From the NCBI GenBank assembly GCA_003550325.1, contig QKWP01000342.1, positions 1-64,000 of the forward strand: a stretch of DNA of 64,000 nt, read 5' to 3'. A program made the translations under genes and the position numbers. Numbering within the stretch: the first letter of the stretch is position 1; each line of letters opens with the position of its first letter. A model generated the notes under the pieces. The model saw only the letters and a program-made list of their open reading frames with translations, was not told the DNA's origin and ran no database searches. Positions 21,421 through 32,885 of this stretch are shown here, in pieces. The stretch is from Gigaspora rosea (lineage: Eukaryota > Glomeromycota > Glomeromycetes > Diversisporales > Gigasporaceae).

Positions 21421-22119
21421 ACAAAACGTTAATCAAACAACAGAAGCAAATTTGGCAAATTTACATTTCACGATTTAAGAGAGTCGTTTAAGGTCGTTAA
21501 CGTTAAAAGTTGTAAAAATAGCAAGCAATAGCATAAATTAATCTAAATCTATCTTAAGGAGACACAAATTCGGAAAATCATTTTTACCCTTGATTGTCTA
21601 ACTTAGACAATTCAGATTAGCCAAATTTGTGTTGTCCGGCCCAAATTATACTCTTAGTTTTGCCCGAAATGGTATTGTTACACCGCATTAAAAATTGCAA
21701 AAATATCGATTTCCACATAATCAAAACATAAATCGATATTTTTCACTGTCCCTGGTTGACAGTGAAATGACTTATAAAAGTAAGATCTACGGGTTGATGA
21801 GACTGTGATGAGACTGTGAAATGACTTATAAAAGAATGATCAGATCTACGGGTTGATGAGTCGACGTTGAAATTGTAGTATAGAAGATATCTTAAGGAGA
21901 CACAAATCCGGAAAATCATGCTATATCTTTTTTACCCTTGATTGTCTAACTTATCGACGGTTCAGGTTAGCCAAATTTGTGTTGTCCGGCCCAAATTATA
22001 CTCTTAATTTTGCCCGAAGTGGTATTGTTACACCTATAGTTGTTAGACGAAACCTTGAGGTTTCGCGCTGACGAAACGTGAAACCTAGTTTCGTCTTTCG
22101 TCAATTAAAATCTCAAATG

Positions 22120-22215
22120 ACGAAATGACGAAAGGTGACGAAACTGGCGAAAGGTGACGAAACTGGCGAAAGGTGACGAAACTGACGAAAGGTGACGAAA
22201 CTGACGAAAGGTGAC
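22120..22215. repeat. Short tandem array GGTGACGAAACTG(G)CGAAA
   Basis: Five to six units of 18-19 bp within the left subterminal region of the nested element. The array is too regular and lacks spacers, so it is not a CRISPR array. Confidence 0.85.
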
Positions 22216-22609
22216 GAAACTGCAAAGGGTACAAAACTAATAAAAGATGAGAAACAGAAGCAAGTGTAAGTAAGGGCGCCACTGGCTCCTACATTTATGT
22301 TTATATAAAACTAAAATTTAAAACATACAATTATATCAATTTTAATAAATAACTTAAGAAGTAATTTATCAATTAAGCAAATTAGCACAATTAAGAAAAT
22401 TAACAATAATACATGGATTATTCTACATATTTCTGTATATCGATATCAATTAAAAAAATTATTACGCCTATTAGCTAAATCAATAAAAGACTTTATTAAT
22501 AAATTAGTACAGATAATAAAAATTAATAAGATGTACATACATTATTATAAACTATTATTATGCTTGTCAGTTAATGTTTCACTCAAAATTGGTTTATTTC
22601 CAAAATTTT

Positions 22610-23330
22610 TCAGATTTATTCCAAATTACTTACGTAACAAATTTTAAAGCTGTTTATTTCCAAAATTTTTCAGATTTATTCCAAATTACTTACGTAACAA
22701 ATTTTAAAGCTATTAATTTGAATTATAAAATTAAACTTTTTGCTGTATCTTAAAGTTTTCAAGAGAAAAATTGGTTGAATCGATAATTTAATTATGAAAT
22801 TAAACTTTATTGCTGTGTCTTAAAGTTTTCAAGAGAAAAATGATAAATTTACTAATTTTATTACAATACATTTATATTTATATTTATTTATTTATTTAAA
22901 TATATAGAAAATTTAATGATTTGTTTGTCTAATGGCTTTTTAAAATTAAATATACAAGCCGGGTTAAGCCAATAAACATCTTCAGCATTAAATATAATAA
23001 TTGAGAGATGCTAATGGCTTATTTGTTGTTTAAAATTTCTGTAATTGGCCTTTAAAACTTAAATATACAAGCCGGGTCAAGCCAATAAACATCTTCACAT
23101 TAAACATTATAGTTGAGAGATGCTAATGGCTTATTTGCTATTTATAATTTTCTGTAATTGGCTTTTTAAAAACCTTAATATAGCCGGGTCAAGCCAATAA
23201 ACATCTTCAGTATTAAATATAATAAATTAAGATACTAGTTGCTTATTTAACTATATATTTATAATTATTGTAAACGGCCTTTTAAAACATAAATATACGT
23301 ACAAGTCAATAAACACTTTAAGTATTAATA
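22610..23330. repeat. Internal tandem repeats of the nested element
   Basis: A 56-bp direct duplication at 22600-22712 (CAGATTTATTCCAAATTACT, TACGTAACAAATTTTAAAGC) is followed by three to four units of about 115 bp from 22930 to 23330. These share GCCGGGTTAAGCCAATAAAC, ATCTTCAGCATTAAATATAA and GAGAGATGCTAATGGC. Confidence 0.85.
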
Positions 23331-24125
23331 TAAATAAAAAGCCTCATTAATGATTTATCGATGAGTTAAATATTTGAAATTATGATTATTTTAATATTTT
23401 TATTGATAGCTTCATCAAAAACAAATTTTCTCAAATTTTTCGTAGTGATTTTTTCGCGAAAGAAGTAGGGATTCACTATTATCATAAAATTCTAGCCATC
23501 CGCTTTTTTTTTTTTTTTAGCAGGAGTTTCGCATTTTGAATTTGGGTTTCGTCTTTCGTCAGCAGAATTTGAGGTTTCGTCTTTCGTCAGAGGTTTCGTC
23601 ATTTTGGGGCTTAGGTTTCGTCTAACAACTATAGTTACACCGCATTAATAATTGCAAAAATATCAATTTCCATATGATTTGCCGATTTACACATAATCAA
23701 AAAACATAAATCACTGCCCTGGTTGACTCATAAAGTAAGATGATGAGATGTGAAATGACTTATAAAAGAAAGATCTGCGGTTGATGAGTCGACGTTGAAA
23801 TTGTAGCATATAAGATATATCTTAAGGGGACGCAAATCCGGAAAATCATGCTATATCTTTTTCAACCTTGATTGTCTAACTTACCGACAGTTCAGGTTAG
23901 CCAAATTTGTGTTGTCCAGCCCAAATTATCCTATTAATTTTGCCCGATGTGGTATTGTTACAACGCATTAAAAATTGCAAAAAATATCGATTTCCATATG
24001 ATTTGGCCTAAAAATTTCTATCGATTTACATATAATCATCATAATTTATTTTTTCACTGTCCCTGGTTGACAATGAAATGACTTATAAAAGTAAGATCTA
24101 CGGGTTGATGAGTCGGCGTTGAAAT

Positions 24126-25492
24126 AGATAGTGCAGTAAAATGATCGACACTCATGGTATCCATTTACATGCTATGTTAAACAGTATTGAATTATAGTTT
24201 CTTAAACAAAAAATTATTCCGGTCAATCAGCCCGAGTACCTGTCGGTCCGAAGCTTGGCATCAGCCCAATGAATTGGCATGAGCCCGTATGTCTACATTT
24301 GGCCCAAATAAATATTTTTCTTCACTTGTAAAAGTTCACTAAGCTTTCTAAAATAAAAAAGTTTATTCAAATTAGATCGTTAGATGGCTAGCATATTTAA
24401 AAATTTTATTCGCGTGTTTATTATTGGTATGCAAAAATATCATGAAATATCCTACAATCAATATCAAATCAAATTGCAGAAGACAGATACACGCGCGCCA
24501 TTTAATAGTATAGATTATATTTATAGTTATTGTTATATTTATCATTATTGTTGTATTTATTATTATTGTTTTAATCACTTACATACCAATAAAAAAGTTT
24601 TATTTAAAAATTAATAATATTATTAATTATGCAAAGTCACACGATCTGAAATTTTTTTGTGGTGAATTAACCCCGGTTGTTAGTGGTTGGGAACCTACTC
24701 CAACTATCATAGTGTAACAACGGCATGATATGAAAACTGATCGGAGGTCATAGAATTTTGCAAAGAGTAATAAAAAATCGATTAGAGCGGGTCTTAACAA
24801 CCTCGGATTCCGTGGTATAATGATCTGCATCTTTTGATAAATTTTAACCAACACAAGCATTAATAAGGCTATTATAAATTATTGCGGTTTGGAAATGTCT
24901 TTTGTGGAAACAAATTCCACCGATTCTTGTAACTCCAACCAACAATAATTATTTGCTTTCGAGGAAATGATTGTCAGAAAAAGAATTCTATTTCATAACT
25001 TTGCATCTTTGTCACAAGCTATTTGCTAACAGTAGAACATGATTAGCGCAAATCCCGGAACGAATCGGGCCGTGGAATCAATAAAGTCCTAGACAAACAA
25101 TAAATTATTTCTTGAAATTTTTAGAACAAAAGTATGTACATCATACATAAATCTATTACGGGTTAAATATAAATATATATGTTGTAAGTGAAAACGGAAT
25201 TTAAGTGGATTCGGAATTTATATATAAAACCCATTTTGGGGTTAATTTTATCATATGTACACCCTTACCCTAATTTAACTAGGAAATTCCAAATCCTGTT
25301 AAATGACATATATATGTTATCGTTATAACATCCACCAAAGAAAAATCACATGCTTTTCATCAAAGAAATATACATCAAAGTAAATATATAACATCCACTC
25401 CACCAAAAAAAATATATAAAATCCACTCCATCAAAGAATACATATAAATTCCTTTCTATCAAAAAATATAAACTTTCTCTCCATCAAAAAAA
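24126..25492. other. Intergenic interval upstream of the P450
   Basis: No gene supported. A GC-richer stretch at 24221-24305 (GCCCGAGTACCTGTCGGTCC, three GCCC words) does not continue as a frame. From about 25320 to 25490, six imperfect copies of CATCAAAGAAATATA and TCCACTCCA lead up to the P450 start; being just upstream of the ATG they probably form its promoter or 5' leader. Confidence 0.4.
25320..25492 (+). promoter_or_regulatory. Short-repeat leader or promoter of the P450 gene
   Basis: Repeated AACATCCACTCCACCAAA, CATCAAAGAA and ATATAAA words with a period near 30 bp end three bases before ATG 25493. Their position suggests regulatory or leader sequence; no transcription evidence is available. 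Confidence 0.4.
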
Positions 25493-27996
25493 ATGGCTTA
25501 TGTTGAAGTTTTTTGTTTATTATTTTTTTGTACATTTATATTTCATTTGATTAAACGACCTCGAATAGGCTTGGTAAACTTAGTCTCACTTTATATAATG
25601 GTATTATCATCATCATTATTTTTTGTAACAAGAATTCATTTTTGATAGAATGAACCACCACTAGTACCATATCAGTATCCGATTATTGGGCATACATATC
25701 GTCTACAATACGACGCTGAAAATTTCCTCAAAGAATGTAAGGAAAAGGTAAAATGCAATTATCCGATTAAATACTTCTTTTGATTCGGTGTTTTCTAATA
25801 ATTATTTAATTTTTTTTTATAAAGTATGGTGAACCATTTAGTTTATACGTTTTCGGAAGTGTAAGAACTTTTACAGGTGTTGAAAGCACTCCTGAAGTCC
25901 TTAGGAATTCTGACGTTTTCGATTTTATTGTGGGATCTAATAAGGTATGTACGTACATGAGTACATAAATATATATTGATATATATTAGTATTCATACAT
26001 TTTGTCACTAAGTATGTACGTCGTGACTTTTGTTATGCTGAAGTTGCATCTGGCTGGAATTAAGGAATAATTCTAGTCTGTGAACATCAGTTAACTAAAA
26101 TAATAACTCTAGTCACAAAAGAATTTACTACTAAATTAAAGGTTTATAATTCATTATATATTATCCTTTATTTATTTCTATCAAAAATAGACGTTCCCAG
26201 TTTCTGATGTTTTCAATAAATTTACCGATAGCACACCTTCATATGTGGCCCGAGCGGTTCATGAACATGTCAGTGGCAAACTTAGTGTTTACACATCAAG
26301 AATGCAAAAAGAACTTATATCCGGGATTGAAGAATTTATTGGAGATTGTAAAGGTATTTGTTAAATATTTATTTTACTTTTATTATATATTTATTATATC
26401 TTTTTATTCGAGTCTTACTATCTATCTAAAATGAATAAATAAACTTCAGAACCAAAGGTTATCGGAAATATTCAAGAGACGCTGTCACGTATAGTTGCCA
26501 AACCTGCTGCTAATGTTATTCTTGGTGAAGTAAGATTTATAATATAATATTATAAATTTCATTTAAACATAAATTTCGTTTATAATAATAATTTTAATTA
26601 TTTTAATTTATAAAGGAAGGTGCAAAATTTGAAGACATTATAGTCTCATTTACAACAACAGGAAAGGCAATAGATAAGCTGAGATTTACCCCACAATTTT
26701 TATTATACATACATCCTTCGCTTTATAAATTTATTGCATTGTACGTATCATGATCGGCCAGTAACTTTTTGTACTTGATTAATTGTTACTTTAATTTATA
26801 AATATGTTATTCAAATAAAATATATATATTTTTTTTAATAGGGTACCACTGAAATTTGGATGGAATCCAATAACTCAACACAGAGATCTTTTTGTTCAAC
26901 GTTGCAAACCAATTATCGAAGAACGCATCTGCCAAAGAAAAAAACTTGGTGAAAATTATATTCAAAAAGTATGTCATTTTAATTTTAAGATACTTTAAAA
27001 ATATCCGTCTAATGATTATTTTTTTATTAATAGGATGATTTGCTTGATTTCTTATTAAGTGAATCAGGAACTGATGTCATTGATGATAAACTTTTGAATC
27101 ATTTATTTGGAATAGTATATATACTAGTATTTGTTTCAATTACTTCAACCACTAGAGCTCTTTCATTTGCCTTATTTGGTAATTTAATTATTCTATTTTA
27201 TTCTACACTTTTATATTTAATTAACATATTTTAACCTTAAAATTAATCTAATAAATTAGATTATGGTGGAAGACCTGAATTATGGAATGAACTTTATGAA
27301 GAACAATTAAAAATTTATAATGAAGCAAATGGTTATTTAAGTACTGAAGATGTTAATAAAAAAATGGTAAAATTGGACTGTTTTCTAAAAGAATCTTTTA
27401 GACATTCTTCAGATATTGGTAATTATACTTAGCATTTGATTTGTTTATTTTAAATAAAATTCTATTTTATATTGATCTATTTATTTTGTTTCTTTTATTT
27501 ATAAATTAGCTATATTACCGCACACCGTAGTTGGTGATTCATATACATTTAGCAATGGAACTACTATACCTAAAGGTATATTTATTTTTTTAAAATTAAT
27601 TTATTTTTATTTGTTTAAATTTTACATTAATTTACATTTAATATCTATAAAGATCGTGACGTTTATCTCTATAGGAATGATACAGCCTTCAATAACAAAT
27701 TTTTTGGAGAAACATCAAATGAATTTCAACCAAAACGACATATAACTTCATTTTCTAATGGCAAAACTGTTCACTCACCAGCTACAAAAGTTGATAGATC
27801 TTTTATAACTTTTGGAGGTGGTAAACATGCATGTCCTGGCAGATTTTTTGCAGTTAATAAAATCAAGATGTGTTTACACCAATTGATTTTAAAATATAAT
27901 ATTAGAACTGAAAGTGGTAAAATTGTTCCTCCCATAACATTTTCTTCTTTTAAAATCCCACCAATTTCTGGATTAATTTTTGAAAATCGTAATTAA
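25493..27996 (+). CDS. Cytochrome P450 monooxygenase, 11 exons, 502 aa
   Basis: A haem-thiolate monooxygenase, probably anchored in the ER membrane by its N-terminal hydrophobic stretch (VFCLLFFCTFIFHLI, residues 6-20). Exons: 25493-25573, 25649-25747, 25825-25944, 26191-26353, 26450-26529, 26616-26740, 26842-26968, 27034-27178, 27260-27418, 27510-27575, 27653-27996. All introns are GT-AG, mostly 75-100 nt, and the exons total 1509 nt with no frame break. Family marks: PYQYPIIGH near the N-terminus, I-helix VFVSITSTTRA (about 297-307) with Thr but without the usual (A/G)Gx(D/E), ExxR as ESFR (358-361), a PERF-like FQPKRH (413-418), and the haem loop FGGGKHACPG (442-451) with Cys449 as axial ligand. 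Substrate cannot be told from sequence; fungal relatives act on sterols, fatty acids or terpenoids. The atypical I-helix could alter proton delivery. It is the best preserved gene in the window and has no clustered biosynthetic partners. Confidence 0.95.
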
Positions 27997-28235
27997 CAAT
28001 ATTGTTCATTCAACTTATGAATTTGAAAATTATGTGATATATTATAGTTTAAGTAATATCAGTGCTTAGTATAAAATTTTATTTTTTCACTTTTTTTTAT
28101 TTATTTGTTAGTCTTTTATTTATTTTTACTTCATTATTGGTATTTTATTAGTACATAAGATATAAATATATACCATTTTAGTACATTTTTCAATATATTT
28201 AATATTACAAATTTTATACTTATTATTAATTAATT

Positions 28236-30190
28236 AGGGGTAGCTGCGCAGCGCGTGACGCCGCGCAGGACAGTACGATCATACATGATAAGCACAATCA
28301 CACGTTCAAGCACCTTCTTAAATTTGAAATAATTTCCATTTAAAAAATAAATTCGGTCAAATCTGCACAAATAAAAAATAAAAAGTAGATCATTATTTCG
28401 AATGCTCCAACTATAACGCTAATTATTATCGTTCAATCAGATGGAACTGTTTCAGGACTTACTTGCCATTTCTGTGACACAGTGCGCGGTCAAGGAATTA
28501 TCATGTTATATACTAATACAAAATTTATTCGCTATTTTGGCAATACACGGTGTGTAGTGTTTTCTATTGTGAGTTAGTATGAAACAAGATCCTGCTCTGC
28601 AGAACTTGATTTCCATCATGGATTACTACGCAAATTTCGTCATAGAACGTACTTGCTATTTCGGTGACATAGTGTTTGAATTAGTTTACATCAGAATTAT
28701 CTTAAGAAATTCCGTTATAGAACTTACTCGTTATTCTGATGATACACATTATGCGTTTAAGATCGAGTTAAATTGCATAGAATTATCGTGATTTCTATTG
28801 AGGGCCGTAATAAATTCCGTTACAGAACCTGCTATTCTATAGTATGTGGTTGTAATATTAGTTCTTATGGTATGTTATTGAAAAATTCTGAAATAGAACT
28901 TACTCGCTATTCCGATGATACACAGGATGGTTGATTTAGTTGGCGTTGAAATTATCGTAATTTTATTGCGAATCATCGAAGAAATTCTGTTATAGAATTT
29001 AATTCTCCCTGTCTAGTAACACATAGTATATGATTAGGATTGAGGCAGTTTGCATTGGAATTTCTACTAGAAACCGTGTTTCACAAACTCGAAGATTGCT
29101 GCAGCAAAGCTGATATTAATGATTAATGAGTTTTATATAAAGCCAAAGCTAGTGATACCACTGAAATTAATTTTTGAAAAAGGTCTTTTTCAGGTTTATT
29201 AGATCAATTTTATAAAGAGGTGCAAATAAAATTTATATATTTATGCTTTTTATAATTTTATCTATTCAAAAAAAGCTTAGGTTTTAAGTAAAATAGATCA
29301 AAAAACAATTTTAAAGTCAAATTTTAATTTTGGGTTTTAAAACCTGAAATAATTTTGTCTTTATTTATAGCTAAGCTATTGATCACATTTTTAAATTTAT
29401 TTTTGATTTTGCACTTTCATTAAGAATTATTATTTTAATAAATTTTTATATTGTTTTTTTTTTTTGAGTTTGTGTTTTATCCTTTATTATTTATTTAAAA
29501 TAATTGTAAGTTTTGCAACATTTTTTACAGCATGATAATAATTTCAATACAAAAACTAATTCAATCTTAACTGCATAATATGCACCACATTTGTCAGTGA
29601 GTTTGTAAAAATAAACTTATAGCAAAATTGTTTACAGTAAATCATAGTATTGCAGAATTCACAACCGCAATTCTATATCTTGATAACAAGTTTTATAGCA
29701 AAATTTTCACAATAAATTATGATAGAATTTACAATTACGATTCCAATAAAACTATCTCATTTAATCGCATACTGTGTAACACCATAGTAGTAACAGTGCA
29801 CAAAACCTATTGTAAAATGCCGTAGATTTCTGGCAAAATTTTTCAACAGTTGGAAATTCACCGCTATTTATATTCCTTATACACACAATATAAATACATC
29901 AATAGATTAATATTACTTCCGGCTGTCATTTCTATGTTCCATTTCGGAAAACATTGCCAAAAAGGAGCTTACATCCCCGGAAATTTTGTGCCCTGATTTG
30001 TAACAAATTTTTACAAAAAGTTATGATACTTTTCAATACATATATATGTCACCGCATTAGTAATACAAACTAATTTAACACATATTTGTCATCTTGATAA
30101 CTCATAAGTTTTATAATAGAATTTTTTACAGTAAATCAAATAGAAATTGTGACAATTTTAATACAATCTAACTCATAGTTACTTAATAAA
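28236..30190. mobile_element. Repeat-built element with opposed subterminal arrays, boundaries uncertain
   Basis: A GC hairpin (GGTAGCTGCGCAGCGCGTGA, CGCCGCGCAGG) sits at 28239-28270. From 28440 to 29060 four to five diverged units of about 110 bp share AGAAATTCYGTTATAGAACT, TACTCGCTATTC and TGATACACA. From 29590 to 30180 related units appear in the opposite orientation (TTTTATAGCAAAATTTTCAC, GATAGAATTTACAATTACG). A central 400 bp has no frame. Opposed subterminal arrays suggest a foldback or Helitron-like non-autonomous element; no TIR pair or target duplication was proven. Confidence 0.5.
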
Positions 30191-30380
30191 GTTATTGCCG
30201 GTGATGCGGTGAAGATAAGAATTAAAAAAATAATAAAGTATCTCTAAATAAAGGATTTAAAATTCATTAGAATGCCCGAACTTTGTTATTTTTGATGAAC
30301 AAGCTTGAGTAAAATAATTCTTTAGCAAACATATGAAAATTTTTAATTCACAAGAATACATCTACTGTATTAAGTAGTTA

Positions 30381-30381
<1 letters not shown>

Positions 30382-30427
<46 letters not shown>

Positions 30428-30428
30428 N
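30382..30428. other. Poly-A run ending in an N
   Basis: About 46 consecutive A bases followed by one N at 30428. This is likely an unresolved homopolymer or contig join, so the link between its two sides should be treated as provisional. Confidence 0.8.
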
Positions 30429-30597
30429 TATTTTGCATAGCTCACTGCATTTGCCCATCGCGTTTCTTGTTTTAAATTATTACTTTGTCGTTTCTATAAA
30501 ATGGTGCATTTTGTGATGTGCTATCGTTTTTTTTTTAGCTTCATCATATAATAAAATGAACTATTCTTATTGTACATATCAAAGTTGTTGGTTATTA

Positions 30598-30880
30598 TGA
30601 TTGATAGGATAGCATTACGGATTACGGACTATAGCAAATAAACAAACGAACGGAATAAAAGAATAAAAAAAAAACTATGAACGAACGGTTAAACGAAAAA
30701 AACTACATTTTAAAATGATTGGTTAGATAGGATAGCATTAAGGACTACGGACTACGGACAAATGAACTAACGAACAGAATAGAAAATTAAAAAAGAAATC
30801 GAATGAACGAACGGTTAAACGAAAAAAAAACACGATATATGAACGAACGGTTAAACGAAAAAAAACACGATATACAAAAA
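30598..30880. repeat. Tandem duplicates with AACGAACGGTTAAACGAAAA
   Basis: TTGATAGGATAGCATTACGG..TTACGGACT recurs from 30598 to 30720 (period about 120 bp), followed by three copies of GAACGAACGGTTAAACGAAA. The 88-codon minus-strand frame over this tract is a product of the repeat. Confidence 0.8.
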
Positions 30881-31109
30881 AAGAAAATTTAACAATCATA
30901 CTAAACGTACGACAATAACGAGCAAATAAAAAGAAGACGAGTGAATAAAAAAACGATCGATCAATAGGCAAAAAAAAATCTGTTGGTAGATGGTCATTGG
31001 CCAACTTGCCAGAGATTTCGCCTAGTTCTGATTAATAAACCACATTATTTTTCGTCGGTATATATTTATATATCCGTTTATTTTTTAACTTAGTATATTA
31101 ACATACCTG

Positions 31110-31924
31110 TTACAAGCATTGATAATAATTCAAGTACTCTTCAAATTCATCTGAAGAGTCATCCGTAAAGCTTTCTTTAGAAACTGCTGCTTGTGAGTCA
31201 TCCATAAAGTTTTCTTCGGAAACTTTATCTGAAGAATTACTTGTGAAGTTTTCTTCGGAAACGCCTACTTGTTTAACTTTCTTTTTTACAGGTTCATAAG
31301 CGTACTCTGGATACGTAGCTAAATGTCTTTTGGTAGCAATATTAGCCATGATCGTAAAGAATCGATGCACCTCCGCTGGTTGAACTTCCCAATATTGTTT
31401 TGCTCCCTCGGTAAAGTCGCGCGTATTCATTGCTTTGGACCGAACAGGATCTTCCTTTCTCGTCCGTGCAATGTAGTCCTTTCGGAACAAAATAAATTTA
31501 TTTTGCGGTCTAGATGGTGTTTGAGATTTTTTTTTCTTACGTGGCGCAAGTAGCTCCTCTAAAGATAAAGTAAGTTCATAAGGGGGAGCTTTCATCATTT
31601 CTTTCAATAAAATTTCAGGATCAGTCTGAAAGCTTGGGGAAAATATGGGATTCTCAACAATGAATGTTGAATTACTTTCACTAGATTTTGTGTAGTTGAG
31701 AAAGAAAGTAATAATCGATGAAGTATCTTACTAGTCATAGAATTGATGACGATAATTTTTGTAGATTCTTTCAAGAATGAACACTATACTTACGCCCTAG
31801 TATTACACAAAATTTGAACTCGTAAAGGCAAGTGAATACCATAATATTAATCTCATACTTACCAACTACGTTTATTCCCCAAAACTGTGTGGGAACTTGC
31901 ATTTTGCTTGCTTATATCATTCAT
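31110..31924 (-). CDS. MATA_HMG-type HMG-box protein, two exons, 210 aa
   Basis: A putative nuclear DNA-binding regulator. Exon 1 runs 31924-31863 (MNDISKQNASSHTVLGNKRS) and exon 2 31680-31110, with donor GTAAGT, acceptor ATCTAG and phase-2 join at Cys21. The exons total 633 nt with no frame break, which supports this model over a single-exon start. The box begins at about residue 78: RPQNKFILFRKDYIARTRKE, then AKQYWEV and HRFFTIMANIATKRHLATYP, matching the MATA_HMG subclass of fungal HMG boxes (minor-groove binding). A KKKK patch (about 69-72) just before the box could be a nuclear signal. The C-terminus has three acidic/serine repeats (VSEENFTSNSSDK, VSEENFMDDSQAA, VSKESFTDDSSDE), an internal triplication that may act as an activation or phosphorylation region. 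This family is greatly expanded in Rhizophagus, and only some members are thought to relate to mating. The next gene upstream is the four-helix protein on the same strand. Confidence 0.9.
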
Positions 31925-32216
31925 ATATGTATTTTCAAGATACTAATTATATAAATAACTAATGAGTAATAGAAATACTATATTACTGCTGTCATTAGAA
32001 AACATGCAGTTTGATATTTAAAAAAATTACACTTTAACTTTCGCAACCCTATCTCGATAATTTTTGTAACAATTTTGAAATTTTCTATTAAATCACCAAA
32101 ATAGTAAAATTCATCAAGACATGAGCTGTGAAAATTAATTAATTTTAAGAAAAAACAAATGCCGATCTGCCTATTTTCTATTAACGGCAGCCCGTATGTA
32201 TGAAAGCAATTGAACT

Positions 32217-32693
32217 TTAATAAAATTCAGATACTTTATTAATATCCTCGATATCGTCTCTTAAGATTTGTTTTTCTTGCTTACGGCGTTCAACATCAAC
32301 TAAGATAACCAAACCTAACTCATCTATATGCTTATCAAATTCCTCAGTTAAGTCATTAAAGTTTGTCTTGATTGATTCTACTTGAATATATCTTATACTT
32401 TCCGACTTTGTAACATCACTCAAAAATTTTTCTAACTTCTGAATATTACACAAAATATTCTGCAAACCTTTATAATTCCGTTGAGTAAAAAATTTCTTAT
32501 TTTCATCCCTTCGAAACTTTAAGGAGCGAACCGTTACTTCTATTGCGGATACTCTATCGAATATCACACCACAAATACGTTTGTTATGCTCGGCATCATG
32601 ATATACCTTAGAAATTTTTTCAAAATTTTGTGTAATTTCATTGAAGAGTGGAAGGAATTGCGAAATTTGGATTTCTTCGGAACCAGGAATCAT
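32217..32693 (-). CDS. Solo four-helix-bundle protein resembling MLKL-type N-terminal domains
   Basis: 158 aa from ATG 32693, single exon. It is almost entirely helical and charged: FLPLFNEITQNFEKISKVY (about 13-31), HNKRICGVIFDRVSAIEV then TVRSLKFRRDENKKFF, LQNILCNIQKLEKFLSDV, and a last helix FNDLTEEFDKHIDELGLV with a basic/acidic tail EKQILRDDIEDINKVSEFY. The order of helices and the NKRICGVIFDRV/VRSLKFRRDENKKFF segment match the N-terminal bundle commonly found ahead of TKL kinase domains in AM fungi, related in shape to MLKL, plant RPW8 and fungal HeLo/HELL death domains. In those families the bundle permeabilises membranes or is restrained by a partner kinase. Here it ends without a kinase, and a kinase-Sel1 gene starts 613 bp away on the other strand. 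Function is inferred from pattern, not shown. Confidence 0.75.
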   Translation of the reverse strand: MIPGSEEIQISQFLPLFNEITQNFEKISKVYHDAEHNKRICGVIFDRVSAIEVTVRSLKFRRDENKKFFTQRNYKGLQNILCNIQKLEKFLSDVTKSESIRYIQVESIKTNFNDLTEEFDKHIDELGLVILVDVERRKQEKQILRDDIEDINKVSEFY

Positions 32694-32723
32694 GATTTAA
32701 AAAAAAATTATAAGACTATAAAT

Positions 32724-32885
32724 GCAAATGGCAAAGATTTTATTCACCTCTAAAAGTAACCTTACACAAAGTCTGATAATGCATTTCATAATCAACTTAT
32801 TCATACAAATGGCAAAGATTTTATTTACCTCTAAAAGTAACCTTACACAAAGTCCGTTAACGCATTTCATAATCAACTTATTCAT
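32724..32885. repeat. Recent 81-bp tandem duplication
   Basis: Two units, 32724-32804 and 32805-32885, differ at only a few positions (CAAATGGCAAAGATTTTAT, ACCTCTAAAAGTAACCTTAC, AATCAACTTATTCAT). The duplication lies immediately 5' of the four-helix gene, so it likely affects its promoter or leader. Confidence 0.9.

Larger units (their letters stand above)
22035..23633. mobile_element. 1.6-kb TIR element nested in the MITE array, 8-bp target duplication
   Basis: 1599 bp with perfect 21-bp TIRs beginning TATAGTTGTTAGACGAAACC, inserted within a MITE unit and flanked by GTTACACC on both sides (22027-22034 and 23634-23641). An 8-bp duplication suggests hAT, though the TATAG end is not a textbook hAT end. 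Subterminal regions are packed with GACGAAA (left) and its complement TTTCGTC (right), plausible transposase-binding sites. No transposase frame, so non-autonomous. Removing it restores a continuous MITE unit. Confidence 0.9.
21540..24125. repeat. Tandem multiplied hAT-MITE unit, three copies, one interrupted
   Basis: Units of about 310 bp share CTTAAGGAGACACAAATCCG, GGTTAGCCAAATTTGTGTTG, GTATTGTTACACCGCATTA, a TATCGATTTCC part, the MITE end TTTCACTGTCCCTG, and a linker (AAATGACTTATAAAAG, GATCTACGGGTTGATGAGTC). Copies: about 21540-21752, 21753-22034 continuing at 23634-23722, and 23723-24068 with a partial linker after. The CCCTG end and interior link them to the single MITE at 16377. Confidence 0.8.

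Noticed and set aside
22120..22215. CRISPR-like regular short repeats
   Set aside because: No unique spacers; simple 18-19-bp tandem repeat in a eukaryotic transposon.
28579..28791. 70-codon frame
   Set aside because: Lies wholly in the 110-bp diverged repeat array and shows repeat periodicity (VIELTRYSDDTH).
30738..31004. 88-codon Phe/Arg-rich minus frame
   Set aside because: Created by the AACGAACGGTTAAACG tandem repeat.
31692..31862. Start of the HMG gene at the TTG near 31607
   Set aside because: A non-ATG start is unlikely in a fungus; the spliced exon at 31924-31863 gives an ATG, canonical splice sites and an exact frame.
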